From Actinomadura_C alba (GTDB lineage Bacteria; Actinomycetota; Actinomycetes; Streptosporangiales; Streptosporangiaceae): DNA of 64,000 nucleotides. Below the pieces are notes generated by a model. The model worked only from the letters and a program-made list of their open reading frames with translations. It had not been told where the DNA came from and searched no databases. A program made the position numbers and the translations under genes. Where the stretch lies: the NCBI RefSeq assembly GCF_039530285.1, contig NZ_BAAAOK010000010.1:124001-188000 (forward strand). The letters run 5' to 3'. Positions 1 through 8,250 of this stretch are shown here, piece after piece (positions within the stretch are counted from its first letter, which is position 1; each line of letters starts with the position of its first letter).

Positions 1-222
1 GACGTGCGTGAGGACGACGTCGAGATGGGCCACGAGGCGACCGTCTCCAAGGTGTCCGAGAGCCAGCTGTTCTACCTGATGAGCCGCGGCCTCACCGAGG
101 ACGAGGCGATGGCCATGATCGTGCGCGGGTTCGTTGAGCCGATCGCGCGCGAGCTGCCGATGGAGTACGCCCTCGAGCTGAACCGGCTCATCGAGCTGCA
201 GATGGAAGGAGCCGTCGGCTGA
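1..222 (+). CDS. sufB: SufB, C-terminal fragment (Fe-S cluster assembly scaffold)
   Basis: This is the last 73 residues of SufB, a scaffold subunit of the cytosolic SufBCD iron-sulfur assembly complex. The frame is open from base 1 and stops at 220-222, so most of the gene lies before the window. The segment GHEATVSKVSE followed by QLFYLMSRGL is the conserved end of the SufB/SufD beta-helix fold. A close counterpart, GHASASGRLDD then HLFYLQARG, appears near the end of the next gene, SufD. The stop overlaps the SufD start as TGATG, so the two are translationally coupled. The start and the SufR-type regulator expected upstream cannot be seen. Confidence 0.93.
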   Translation, partial: DVREDDVEMGHEATVSKVSESQLFYLMSRGLTEDEAMAMIVRGFVEPIARELPMEYALELNRLIELQMEGAVG

Positions 223-1346
223 TGGGCCTCGACACCAAGCCTCTCTCGACACTTCATGAGAAGGCTTCCTATGAGGTCGCCGATTTCGCGGTGCCGAGCG
301 GGCGCGAGGAGGAGTGGCGGTTCACCCCGCTGCGCCGCCTGCGCGGCTTGCACAAGGGTCCCGCGGCGGCCGACGGGAAGGTCGACACGCGGGTCGAGGC
401 GCCCGAGGGCGTCTCGGTCGAGCGCGTCGGCCGCGACGACCCGCGGGTCGGTGGCGTCTACGTGCCGGCCGACCGGGTGAGCGCGCAGGCGTACGGCTCC
501 TTCCAGGAGGCCGTGGTGATCACGGTGCCCAAGGAGGCCGTGCCGAGCCGGCACATCTCCGTCGAGGTCAAGGGCCTCGGCGCCGAGGGGGCGGCGTACG
601 GCCACACGGTCGTCGTCGTCGAGCCGCTCGCGGAGGCCACGGTCGTGCTCCACCACGAGGGCTCGGCCACCTACGCCGACAACGTGGAGTTCGTCGTCGG
701 CGAGGGCGCCTCGCTCTCGGTGATCAGCCTGCAGGACTGGGCCGACGACACCGTGCACGTGTCGCACCAGCACGCGCGGCTGGCCAAGGACGCCCGCTTC
801 ACCGGCTTCGTGATCAGCCTTGGCGGCGACCTCGTGCGCATCTCGCCCACGGTGGCCTACGACGCCGCGGGCGGTGACGCCACGATGTACGGGGTGTACT
901 TCGTCGACCCCGGCCAGCACCTGGAGCACCGCCTGCTCGTCGACCACACGGTGCCGAACTGCCGCAGCCGGGTCGACTACCGCGGAGCGCTGCAGGGCGA
1001 CGAGGCGCACGCCGTCTGGATCGGCGATGTGATCATCCGGGCCGAGGCCGAGGGCACCGATACCTACGAGCTGAACCGCAACCTCGTCCTCACGGACGGG
1101 ACCCGGGTCGACTCGGTGCCGAACCTCGAGATCCTCACCGGAGAGGTCGAGGGCGCGGGGCACGCCAGCGCGAGCGGGCGCCTCGACGACCAGCACCTGT
1201 TCTACCTGCAGGCGCGGGGCATCCCCTACGACACCGCACGGCGCATGGTGGTCCGCGGCTACCTCGGCGAACTGGTCGAGCGCATCGCGGTGCCCGAGAT
1301 ACGTGAGCGCGTCGAAGCGGCGATCGAAGTGGAGCTGGACCGATGA
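222..1346 (+). CDS. sufD: SufD, Fe-S cluster assembly protein
   Basis: A protein of 374 residues, the SufB partner in the SufBC2D complex that builds Fe-S clusters using ATP from SufC and sulfur from SufS/SufU. The N-terminal part contains REEEWRFTPL, typical of SufD. The C-terminal half is the beta-helix, ending in DQHLFYLQARGIPYDTARRM, followed by a helical tail. The ATG shares its A with the sufB stop (TGATG), and the gene's own stop overlaps the start of the Rieske gene, giving an uninterrupted coupled block. Length and order match actinobacterial suf operons, in which SufD is about 370-400 residues. Nothing unusual is visible. Confidence 0.95.
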   Translation: MGLDTKPLSTLHEKASYEVADFAVPSGREEEWRFTPLRRLRGLHKGPAAADGKVDTRVEAPEGVSVERVGRDDPRVGGVYVPADRVSAQAYGSFQEAVVITVPKEAVPSRHISVEVKGLGAEGAAYGHTVVVVEPLAEATVVLHHEGSATYADNVEFVVGEGASLSVISLQDWADDTVHVSHQHARLAKDARFTGFVISLGGDLVRISPTVAYDAAGGDATMYGVYFVDPGQHLEHRLLVDHTVPNCRSRVDYRGALQGDEAHAVWIGDVIIRAEAEGTDTYELNRNLVLTDGTRVDSVPNLEILTGEVEGAGHASASGRLDDQHLFYLQARGIPYDTARRMVVRGYLGELVERIAVPEIRERVEAAIEVELDR

Positions 1347-1684
1347 GCGATTCGGCGAATTTCGTCAAGGTCTGCGCACTCGACGACGTGCCGGCCGAGG
1401 GCGCCCTGGGGGTGGAGATCGACGACACCCCCGTGGCGATCATCCGGGTCGGCCCCGACGACAGCCCGGAGGTCTTCGCGCTCCGCGACGTGTGCTCGCA
1501 CGCCGAGGTCGCGCTCTCGGAGGGTGAGGTCTTCGACCACACCATCGAATGCTGGTTGCACGGTTCCTGCTTCGACCTGCGGACCGGCAAGTCCACGAAC
1601 CCGCCGGCCACGCAGCCGGTTCCCACTTACCGAGTGAAGGTCGAGGACGGTGACGTCTTCGTCTCGCTCGGCGCCGACGACTGA
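1343..1684 (+). CDS. Rieske-type ferredoxin of the suf operon
   Basis: A protein of 113 residues with one Rieske domain. The 2Fe-2S ligands are two Cys-His pairs, CSH near residue 53 and CWLH near residue 71. It resembles the small ferredoxin subunits of non-heme iron oxygenases. Its fixed position between sufD and sufC suggests an electron-transfer role in cluster assembly or reductive release rather than ring oxygenation; that role is inference. The ATG overlaps the sufD stop by four bases. A gap of 20 bases precedes sufC. It has no signal peptide, so it should be cytosolic. Confidence 0.9.
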   Translation: MSDSANFVKVCALDDVPAEGALGVEIDDTPVAIIRVGPDDSPEVFALRDVCSHAEVALSEGEVFDHTIECWLHGSCFDLRTGKSTNPPATQPVPTYRVKVEDGDVFVSLGADD

Positions 1685-1704
1685 TAGAGAGCCCAGACAT
1701 AGCC

Positions 1705-2472
1705 ATGGCCACGCTTGAGATTCGCGATCTGCACGTCTCCGTCGATGACGGCTCGCCCGAGCCCAAGGAGATCCTCCGGGGCGTCAACCTGACCGTCAAG
1801 GCGGGTGAGACTCACGCGATCATGGGGCCGAACGGCTCCGGCAAGTCCACCCTCGCCTACGCCATCGCGGGACACCCCAAATACGCCGTGACCTCCGGAA
1901 CCGTGACGCTCGACGGCGAGGACGTCCTCGACATGACCGTCGACGAGCGCAGCAGGGCCGGAGTGTTCCTCGCCATGCAGTACCCCGTCGAGGTCCCCGG
2001 CGTCTCCGTCTCCAACTTCCTGCGCACCGCCATCACCGCCGTCCGGGGTGAGGCGCCCAAGCTGCGCGAGTTCGCCAAGGAGATGCGCGACGCCATGGAG
2101 AACCTGCAGATCGACCCGGCGTTCGCACAGCGCAACCTCAACGAGGGCTTCTCCGGTGGCGAGAAGAAGCGCCACGAGATCCTCCAGATGGAGCTGCTCA
2201 AGCCCAAGGTCGCCGTGCTCGATGAGACCGACTCCGGCCTGGACATCGACGCGCTCAAGGTCGTGTCCGAGGGTGTCAACCGGTTCCGCGGCGGCGGCGA
2301 GACCGGCGTACTGCTCATCACGCACTACACCCGGATCCTGCGGTACGTGAAGCCGGACTTCGTGCACGTCTTCGCCGGCGGCAGGATCGTCGAGGAGGGC
2401 GGCCCCGAGCTGGCCGAGCTGCTCGAGGCCGAGGGATACGAGAAGTTCGTGAAGGCCGGCGCGTCAGCATGA
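1705..2472 (+). CDS. sufC: SufC, ATPase of the Fe-S assembly complex
   Basis: A protein of 255 residues, the ABC-type ATPase subunit that drives conformational change in SufB/SufD; it is cytosolic, not a transporter. Visible motifs are Walker A GPNGSGKST near residue 38, the SufC signature FSGGEKKRHEI near residue 151, Walker B VAVLDETDSGLD near residue 173 and the H-loop LLITHYTRIL near residue 208. The ATG at 1705 follows a weak AGAGAG ribosome site. Length is normal for SufC. Fifty bases separate it from sufS, still within the same operon. Confidence 0.97.
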   Translation: MATLEIRDLHVSVDDGSPEPKEILRGVNLTVKAGETHAIMGPNGSGKSTLAYAIAGHPKYAVTSGTVTLDGEDVLDMTVDERSRAGVFLAMQYPVEVPGVSVSNFLRTAITAVRGEAPKLREFAKEMRDAMENLQIDPAFAQRNLNEGFSGGEKKRHEILQMELLKPKVAVLDETDSGLDIDALKVVSEGVNRFRGGGETGVLLITHYTRILRYVKPDFVHVFAGGRIVEEGGPELAELLEAEGYEKFVKAGASA

Positions 2473-2518
2473 CGGTGGGCACGACGGTGACGGCACCGAT
2501 GGAGAGGGGAGTCCGACC

Positions 2519-3838
2519 ATGAGCACCGCGGAGGTCAGTCCGGGGATCGGCGCGAGCGCGGAGAGGCCGTTCTCGGCACTGCTCGACACCGAGCGGCTGA
2601 GGCGGGACTTCCCGATCCTGTCGCGCACGGTCCGCGGCGGACGCCCCCTGGTCTACCTCGACTCCGGGGCGACGTCGCAGAAGCCCCGGCAGGTGCTCGA
2701 CGCGGAACGGGAGTTCTACGAGCGGCACAACGCGGCCGTGCACCGTGGCGCGCACCTGCTCGCCGAAGAGGCCACCGACGCCTACGAGGGCGCGCGCGCC
2801 ATCATCGCGCGGTTCATCGGCGGGGTGCCGGGCGAGGTCGTATTCACCAAGAACGCCACCGAGGCGATCAACCTCGTCGCCTATGCGATGAGCAACGCCG
2901 CCACCTCGGGTCCCGAGGCGGCGCGGTTCGCCGTGGGACCGGGCGACGAGGTGCTCGTCACCGAGATGGAGCACCACGCCAATTTGGTGCCCTGGCAGCA
3001 GCTGTGCGCGCGTACGGGGGCGACGCTCCGCTGGTTCGGGATCACCGACGAGGGCCGGCTCGACCTGTCCGAGATCGACACCCTGCTCAACGAGCGTACG
3101 AAGATCGTCGCGTTGACGCACCAGTCGAACGTGCTGGGCACGGTGCCGCCGGTGGCCGAGGTCGTCCGGCGGGCCCGCGAGGTCGGCGCCCTCGTCCTGC
3201 TCGACGCGGCGCAGTCGGTGCCGCACCAGCCGGTCGACGTCGAGGAGCTCGGCGTGGACTTCATCGCCTTCTCCGGGCACAAGATGCTGGGCCCATCCGG
3301 CATCGGCGTGCTCTGGGGACGCCGCGAGCTACTCGCCGCGATGCCGCCGTTCATCACCGGCGGATCGATGATCGAGGTGGTGCGGATGGAGGGATCGACC
3401 TTCATGCCGCCGCCCCAGCGGTTCGAGGCCGGCGTGCCGATGGCCGCGCAGGCGGTGGGGCTCGGCCGCGCGTGCGACTACCTGTCCGAGATCGGCATGG
3501 ACCGGGTCCACGCGCACGAGGAGGCGCTCACCGCCTACGCGCTGGAGCGGCTCGGCGAGATCGAGGGCGTGCAGATCATCGGGCCGGCGACCACTGAGGC
3601 GCGGGGCGGCACCGTCTCGTTCGTCGTCGAGGACATTCACCCGCACGACGTCGGCCAGGTGCTCGACGAGCTCGGTGTCGCGGTCCGCGTCGGCCACCAC
3701 TGCGCGTGGCCGATCGTCCGCCGCTTCGGCATCCCGGCCACCACCAGGGCCTCCTTCTACGTCTACAACGACCTCGCCGACGTGGACGCGCTCGCCGACG
3801 GGGTACGGCAGGCACAGAAGTTCTTCGGAACAGCCTGA
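2519..3838 (+). CDS. sufS: SufS, cysteine desulfurase
   Basis: A protein of 439 residues, a PLP-dependent class V aminotransferase-fold enzyme that takes sulfur from cysteine as a persulfide for Fe-S synthesis. The PLP lysine is in SGHKMLGPSG (Lys255), and the persulfide cysteine is in RVGHHCAWPI (Cys395). EMEHHANLVPWQ carries the His that stacks on PLP. About 25 poorly conserved residues precede the conserved fold, making it slightly longer than the usual 410-420. The GGAGAGGGGAG site just before the ATG supports this start. sufU, its expected sulfur acceptor, follows. Confidence 0.96.
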   Translation: MSTAEVSPGIGASAERPFSALLDTERLRRDFPILSRTVRGGRPLVYLDSGATSQKPRQVLDAEREFYERHNAAVHRGAHLLAEEATDAYEGARAIIARFIGGVPGEVVFTKNATEAINLVAYAMSNAATSGPEAARFAVGPGDEVLVTEMEHHANLVPWQQLCARTGATLRWFGITDEGRLDLSEIDTLLNERTKIVALTHQSNVLGTVPPVAEVVRRAREVGALVLLDAAQSVPHQPVDVEELGVDFIAFSGHKMLGPSGIGVLWGRRELLAAMPPFITGGSMIEVVRMEGSTFMPPPQRFEAGVPMAAQAVGLGRACDYLSEIGMDRVHAHEEALTAYALERLGEIEGVQIIGPATTEARGGTVSFVVEDIHPHDVGQVLDELGVAVRVGHHCAWPIVRRFGIPATTRASFYVYNDLADVDALADGVRQAQKFFGTA

Positions 3839-3885
3839 GCGGGCTCACAGTTACACAAGGCGTCCGGTACGCGAGGAAGGACCTC

Positions 3886-4350
3886 ATGCAGCTCGAGTCG
3901 ATGTACCAGGAGATCATCCTGGATCACTACCGCAACCCGCATCACAAGGGTCTGCGGGAGCCCTACGACGCCGAGGTGCACCATGTCAACCCGACGTGTG
4001 GCGACGAGGTGACGCTTCGGGTGCACCTGGAGGGCGCCAACGGTGAGGCGCGGGTGGCCGACGTGTCCTACGACGCGATGGGCTGTTCCATCAGCCAGGC
4101 CAGCGCCTCGGTGATGAGTGATCTGATCATCGGCAAGACGGTCAAGGACGCCATGACCGTCGGTGACGAGTTCCTCGCCCTCATGCAGTCGCGCGGCGCC
4201 GCGTCGCCGGAGGAGGGTTCGCTCAACGAAGACGTCCTCGAGGACGCCGTCGCCTTCGCCGGTGTGTCGAAGTACCCGGCCCGCATTAAGTGCGCCCTTC
4301 TCGCCTGGATGGCGTGGAAGGACGCGACCGCCCGAGCTCTGAACCCGTGA
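3886..4350 (+). CDS. sufU: SufU, Fe-S scaffold / sulfur-transfer protein
   Basis: A protein of 154 residues of the IscU-like SufU family, which accepts the persulfide from SufS through a zinc site and passes it to SufBCD. Three conserved cysteines are visible in the family pattern: NPTCGDE near residue 40, DAMGCSISQAS near residue 66 and RIKCALL near residue 128. The insertion between the second and third cysteine is the SufU hallmark. The start at 3886 (MQLESMYQEIILDHYR) is preceded by GAGGAAGG. An upstream in-frame ATG would make an arginine-rich tail overlapping sufS and is not credible. Confidence 0.95.
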   Translation: MQLESMYQEIILDHYRNPHHKGLREPYDAEVHHVNPTCGDEVTLRVHLEGANGEARVADVSYDAMGCSISQASASVMSDLIIGKTVKDAMTVGDEFLALMQSRGAASPEEGSLNEDVLEDAVAFAGVSKYPARIKCALLAWMAWKDATARALNP

Positions 4351-4394
4351 CCGGGGCTCAGGGTGGGCCCTGAGCGAACAGGAGAGACATCATC

Positions 4395-4766
4395 ATGAGT
4401 GAGACCGCGCCAGAGAGCCCCGCCTCCGACACCGCGACGTCCGAGGCCGGTGTGGGCACGGTTCCCGAGGAGGAGATCCTCGAGGCGCTGAAGGACGTCG
4501 TCGATCCCGAGCTCGGCATCAACGTGGTCGACCTCGGCCTGATCTACGGGATCAACCTGTCCGGCGACAACGTGGCGACGCTCGACATGACGCTGACCAG
4601 CGCCGCCTGTCCGCTCACCGACGTGATCGAGGATCAGGCGCACAGCGCCCTGGACGGGCTCGTCTCCGACGTCAAGATCAACTGGGTCTGGCTGCCGCCG
4701 TGGGGCCCGGACAAGATCACCGATGAGGGGCGTGAACAGCTTCGCGCGCTCGGCTTCAACGTCTGA
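4395..4766 (+). CDS. sufT: SufT-like MIP18/DUF59 metal-sulfur cluster factor
   Basis: A protein of 123 residues with a MIP18/DUF59 domain, a family involved in cluster maturation and delivery. The core reads EALKDVVDPELGINVVDLG, then TLTSAACPLTDVIEDQ with the conserved cysteine, and ends with WDP-loop-like residues VWLPPWGPD. The first 30 residues are acidic, serine/threonine-rich and poorly conserved. It is the last gene of the suf operon, preceded by an AGGAGAG ribosome site and followed within 30 bases by a hairpin terminator. Whether it acts on Suf targets only or more widely cannot be told. Confidence 0.88.
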   Translation: MSETAPESPASDTATSEAGVGTVPEEEILEALKDVVDPELGINVVDLGLIYGINLSGDNVATLDMTLTSAACPLTDVIEDQAHSALDGLVSDVKINWVWLPPWGPDKITDEGREQLRALGFNV

Positions 4767-4794
4767 GCCGCTCGCCGCACCACACGTCCCGATG

Positions 4795-4835
4795 ACGGCC
4801 GGACCGGGCCCTGTGCTGCCGGGTCCGGCCGTTTT
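4795..4835 (+). terminator. Intrinsic terminator after the suf operon
   Basis: A perfect 11-bp inverted repeat, ACGGCCGGACC at 4795-4805 and GGTCCGGCCGT at 4822-4832, with a 16-base loop, followed at once by TTTT. It lies between the last suf gene and a convergent membrane-protein gene and probably serves the plus strand. Confidence 0.8.
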
Positions 4836-4844
4836 CGTGATGGA

Positions 4845-5420
4845 TCAGCGCTGCGGCGTGCCCTCACCGACCGGGTCGGCCTCTGTCTGCTTGGGTTTCG
4901 CGGGCCAGATCGTGTAGGTGATCGGCCACAGCGACCAGATGGCCAGCACGCCCGTGAGCCGGGCGATCCAGCCGGTGAGGGCGGCGGTACGGTCACTGTC
5001 ACCGACCATCGCGATGGCGGCCAGGAGCAGGACGCAGGCGATGGCCCAGGCGATGACCGCCTTTCCGAACTCCTTCCACTCGTGCCGTGCGCGGGCCATG
5101 CCGTGCTTCGGGGGCCTCCACGGCTCGGGGCCGCCGGCGAAGCGGTGGGCGAAGCGCTGGTCCGCCCAGCGGATCGTGCTGTGACCGAAGGCGACCGAGA
5201 ATCCGATGTAGGCCGCCGCCAGACCGTGGGTGATCCCGGCGACGGCTCCGCCGCGGAGGTCTATCACGGTCGCCACCAGCAGCACCACGTCCACCAGTGG
5301 GACGCACACCAGCAGGACGGTGCTCAGCCTGCGCATCCGCAACGCGTAACGCGCGGTCAGGCCGGCGAGCAGCACGACCCAGAACCCGATCTCACAGGCC
5401 GCGATGATGCCGAAGAGCAT
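4845..5420 (-). CDS. Multi-pass membrane protein of unknown function
   Basis: About 191 residues. Hydrophobic segments are seen at the N-terminus (FGIIAACEIGFWVVLLAGL), at LSTVLLVCVPLVDVVLLVATV, at GITHGLAAAYIGFSVAFG, at AVIAWAIACVLLLAAIAMV and at GVLAIWSLWPITYTIW, so about five membrane spans. A charged cytosolic loop between spans three and four holds RWADQRFAHRFAG. The ATG at 5420 follows AGGGAG; an upstream ATG at 5435 would add MAGRT. It is convergent with the suf operon. I do not recognise a function; similar small membrane proteins are common in actinomycetes. Confidence 0.8.
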   Translation of the reverse strand: MLFGIIAACEIGFWVVLLAGLTARYALRMRRLSTVLLVCVPLVDVVLLVATVIDLRGGAVAGITHGLAAAYIGFSVAFGHSTIRWADQRFAHRFAGGPEPWRPPKHGMARARHEWKEFGKAVIAWAIACVLLLAAIAMVGDSDRTAALTGWIARLTGVLAIWSLWPITYTIWPAKPKQTEADPVGEGTPQR

Positions 5421-5627
5421 GGTTCTCCCTGCCATGTCACCCGGGCGGCGACACTACTTCCCAAATGATCGGCGGCCGGGACCGGCGAAGCCTCGTCGGC
5501 GGTGATGAACCGTTGTCCTCCTGTGGAAGTACGGGGAGGTCGTCGTCAAGGCGGAATCGGGCCGGCGGATCGATGCGGTCGCGGATCCGGGTGGTTCGGC
5601 CGGAGTCCGAGCAGCCGGGGCGGCCGG

Positions 5628-6788
5628 TCAGAACGAGTCCTCGCCGATGACACCGGTTCCGAGGGCACGGTCGAGCCAGCCGGCCAGGCCGGGCGGCAGG
5701 GACGGCGGCGTCGGCCCCTGCGCGGCGAGCACGATGTCGGAGATCCGGCCGGCGATGCGGATCCGCTGGACGTGCGGGAGCAGGGAGAAGCCCGCCGCGC
5801 GCAACCGCTCCGGCGCCTCCAGCCCGGAATCGGCGATCACGCAGGCGTTCCGGCCGGTCAGGGCCGCCAGATCGGCCCAGAAGCGCTCGAGCGAGCCCGT
5901 CAGCCGGCCGCCCGCGTCCACGGCCACGTTCCACGGCGGGTTGGTGATGACCAGATCGATCCCGCCCTCCTTCCAGGGCAGCCGGCCGGCGTCCGCGCGG
6001 GCGAAGCCGATGTCGACCTTCGCCCGGTGGGCGTTCGCGTGGGCGTTGGCTAGCCGTCCCGGATCGAGATCAGAGGCCAGCGCCCTCGTCCCGGGGTAGG
6101 CGAGCAGAGTCTCGATCGGGATCGTGCCGTCGCCGCAGAAGGGGTCGGCGACCGTACCGGGCCCTTCCGCGCCCGGGTGGGCATCGGGCGCGGCGATCCT
6201 GGCCAGCGCGGCGGCCAGTGGCGGATGGAGCGATCCCGGTCCCGCGTCCAGCTTGTACGACCGGCGGTGCAGGGGATGGGAGGCCAGCCGGAGGGCCACC
6301 GTGGCGCCGTCGCCCCGCAGCAGGAGCCGGACCGTCAGGTCGGTCCCGGCCGCCCGGCCACCGTCCGCGGTACGAGAGACGAACCGGCCGCCCAGCCGGG
6401 TCGCCAGCACCGCGCCGACCGCGTCCTCGAGGGTGAACCGGTTGAAGTTGCGGCGGCCCTCGAGGCTGACGACCACGTCGAAACGGGGTGTCGCGGGCAG
6501 GGGGCGCAGTGTGCGCACGTGGTCGACGGCCTGCCGCCAGTCGAGGCCGGCGACCCGCTCGGCGAGCTTGGGAGGGACGTCCTTGGTGTGTCCCACATCG
6601 TCGAGGCGGCCCAGCTCGGCGAACACGTCGTCGGCGGTCCGCAGGGCGAAGAGGGCGGGATCCGGCTCCGGCAGGGCGAAACGGATCTCGCGTCGCCGCA
6701 TCCGCAGCTGAGCGGGGCCGACCGTGGACGCGATCTCGTCGGCGGCCACCCACTCCAGCCCGCGCACGCACCGGACGAGAAGTCTCAT
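5628..6788 (-). CDS. THUMP-type RNA (guanine-N2) methyltransferase-like protein
   Basis: A protein of 386 residues. The N-terminal half (VRCVRGLEWVAADEI) resembles the THUMP/ferredoxin-like region of Trm14/RlmL-type enzymes. The C-terminal half is a Rossmann methyltransferase with the SAM motif VADPFCGDGTIPIE near residue 215 and the N-methyltransferase catalytic motif VITNPPWNV near residue 282. The combination points to N2-methylation of a guanine in tRNA or rRNA, using S-adenosylmethionine. The exact target is not visible. No operon partner: it is convergent with the membrane-protein gene and divergent from the CoA-transferase gene. Confidence 0.8.
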   Translation of the reverse strand: MRLLVRCVRGLEWVAADEIASTVGPAQLRMRRREIRFALPEPDPALFALRTADDVFAELGRLDDVGHTKDVPPKLAERVAGLDWRQAVDHVRTLRPLPATPRFDVVVSLEGRRNFNRFTLEDAVGAVLATRLGGRFVSRTADGGRAAGTDLTVRLLLRGDGATVALRLASHPLHRRSYKLDAGPGSLHPPLAAALARIAAPDAHPGAEGPGTVADPFCGDGTIPIETLLAYPGTRALASDLDPGRLANAHANAHRAKVDIGFARADAGRLPWKEGGIDLVITNPPWNVAVDAGGRLTGSLERFWADLAALTGRNACVIADSGLEAPERLRAAGFSLLPHVQRIRIAGRISDIVLAAQGPTPPSLPPGLAGWLDRALGTGVIGEDSF

Positions 6789-7009
6789 CCGCCCATCGTC
6801 TCACCTCGCCGATCGCCCAACCTCGCGCGATCGATCCCGGCCGCAGAGCGGGGGCATCGCGCTCACGCGGACCCGGTGTCCCGGGTCCGGTGTGGCGGAT
6901 CCGCCGTCGTCGACGGGTCCGGCCGGTCCGCCCACCGTCGCATTACGGCGGACGCCGCGCGGCGGCCTAGTGGACTAGTCTCTGTCGCCTGACTTCTGTG
7001 GAGGTGTCC

Positions 7010-8173
7010 ATGACCGGCCCGCTGTCCGATGTCATCGTCCTCGATCTGTCCCGGGCCCTCGCCGGTCCTCACGCGGCGATGATGCTCGGGGACATGGGGG
7101 CGCGCGTCATCAAGGTGGAGCATCCGGCCGGGGGAGACGACGCGCGAGGGTGGGGACCGCCGTTCGCCGGGCCCGAGGAGCGGCGGGAGTCGACCTACTT
7201 CCTGTCGTGCAACCGCAACAAGGAGTCGATCACGCTCGACCTCAAGTCCGACGAGGGCCGTGAAGTGCTCGGCCGGCTCGTGGGCCGGTCCGACGTGCTG
7301 GTGGAGAACTTCCGGCCCGGCGTGCTGGACCGGCTGGGGTTCTCGGTCGAGCGGCTGCACGAGCTCAATCCCGGTCTGGTCGTCCTGTCCATCAGCGGCT
7401 TCGGGCACGACGGGCCCGAGGGGCAGCGTGCCGGGTACGACCAGATCGCCCAGGGCGAGGCGGGGCTGATGTCGCTGACCGGACCGTCACCGCAGGATCC
7501 GACCCGCGTCGGCGTTCCGATCGGCGATCTGCTCGCCGGCATGTACGGCGCGTACGGCGTGGTCACGGCGCTGCACGAGCGCGCACGGACGGGGCGGGGC
7601 CGGGTGGTGCGGACCAGCCTCCTCGCCGCGATCGTCGGGGTGCACGCCTTCCAGGGAACGCGCTGGACCGTGGCCGGCGAGGTGCCGCAGGCCGGCGGCA
7701 ACCATCATCCGTCCATCTGCCCGTACGGCTTGTTCCGGACCGCGGACGCCCCCGTCCAGGTGGCGGTCGGCAGTGAGGGGCTCTGGCGCGCCTTCGCGCC
7801 GATCGTGGGACTCGACCCCGATGATCCACGGTTCGCCGGCAACGGTGACCGCGTCGCCCGCCGCCAGGAACTGGTCGGCCTGATCGAGGAGGTCTTCGGC
7901 ACCGAGCCGGCCGAGGTCTGGCTGGAGCGGCTGGCCCAGGCGGGAGTCCCCGCCGGCAAGGTGCGTACGCTCGACGACGTCTACGAGTGGGAACAGACCC
8001 GATCGCAGGGGCTGCTGCTGGACGTCGATCACGCGACCCTGGGCCGTGTCACTCTGCCCGGGCCTCCGCTGCGGCTCGACGACGCCCCGTACGCGGGTGG
8101 CCGCGAGAAGCACACGGCGCCGCCGACCCTGGGGCAGCACACCGAGGAGATCCTGGCCTGGCTCGACGAGTGA
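7010..8173 (+). CDS. Family III CoA-transferase (CaiB/BaiF type)
   Basis: A protein of 387 residues that moves CoA between acyl groups. The N-terminal part has the family pattern VLDLSRALAGPHAAMMLGDMGARVIKVEHP, then NRNKESITLDLKS and VLVENFRPGVLDRLG. The catalytic aspartate expected in this family is probably the one in VGVPIGDLLAGMYG near residue 171. The start at 7010 is set by GGAGG at 7000-7004; a GTG at 6998 lies on top of that site and is less likely. The substrate cannot be read. The neighbouring FadR-type regulator and carboxyltransferase suggest acyl-CoA or dicarboxylate metabolism. Confidence 0.9.
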   Translation: MTGPLSDVIVLDLSRALAGPHAAMMLGDMGARVIKVEHPAGGDDARGWGPPFAGPEERRESTYFLSCNRNKESITLDLKSDEGREVLGRLVGRSDVLVENFRPGVLDRLGFSVERLHELNPGLVVLSISGFGHDGPEGQRAGYDQIAQGEAGLMSLTGPSPQDPTRVGVPIGDLLAGMYGAYGVVTALHERARTGRGRVVRTSLLAAIVGVHAFQGTRWTVAGEVPQAGGNHHPSICPYGLFRTADAPVQVAVGSEGLWRAFAPIVGLDPDDPRFAGNGDRVARRQELVGLIEEVFGTEPAEVWLERLAQAGVPAGKVRTLDDVYEWEQTRSQGLLLDVDHATLGRVTLPGPPLRLDDAPYAGGREKHTAPPTLGQHTEEILAWLDE

Positions 8174-8247
8174 GTTTCGGCTTGAGCGAGTACGGCTTCG
8201 GTGAGTACGGCTTGGGTGAGTTCGGCTTGGGTGAGTACGGCGCGAGT
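8172..8247 (+). repeat. Five tandem 15-bp repeats across a stop codon
   Basis: Units of the form GAGTACGGCTTGGGT begin at 8172 (16 bp), 8188, 8203, 8218 and 8233, with one to four changes each. The array begins inside the stop codon of the CoA-transferase. In another frame it encodes repeated Gly-Glu-Tyr-Gly-Leu pentapeptides, but that frame has no start of its own here. It probably arose by replication slippage. Confidence 0.85.
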
Positions 8248-8250
8248 GGA

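Noticed and set aside
72..1196. Long minus-strand frame opposite sufD
   Set aside because: Antisense shadow caused by high GC at third positions; the sequence has no family pattern and sufD is unambiguous. The same reasoning removes the large antisense frames opposite the ABC exporter, ABC-F, hypF and iolD genes.
8172..8247. CRISPR-like array
   Set aside because: Repeats are contiguous with no spacers. The same holds for the arrays at 11911, 19048, 27477 and 45533. No cas genes are present.
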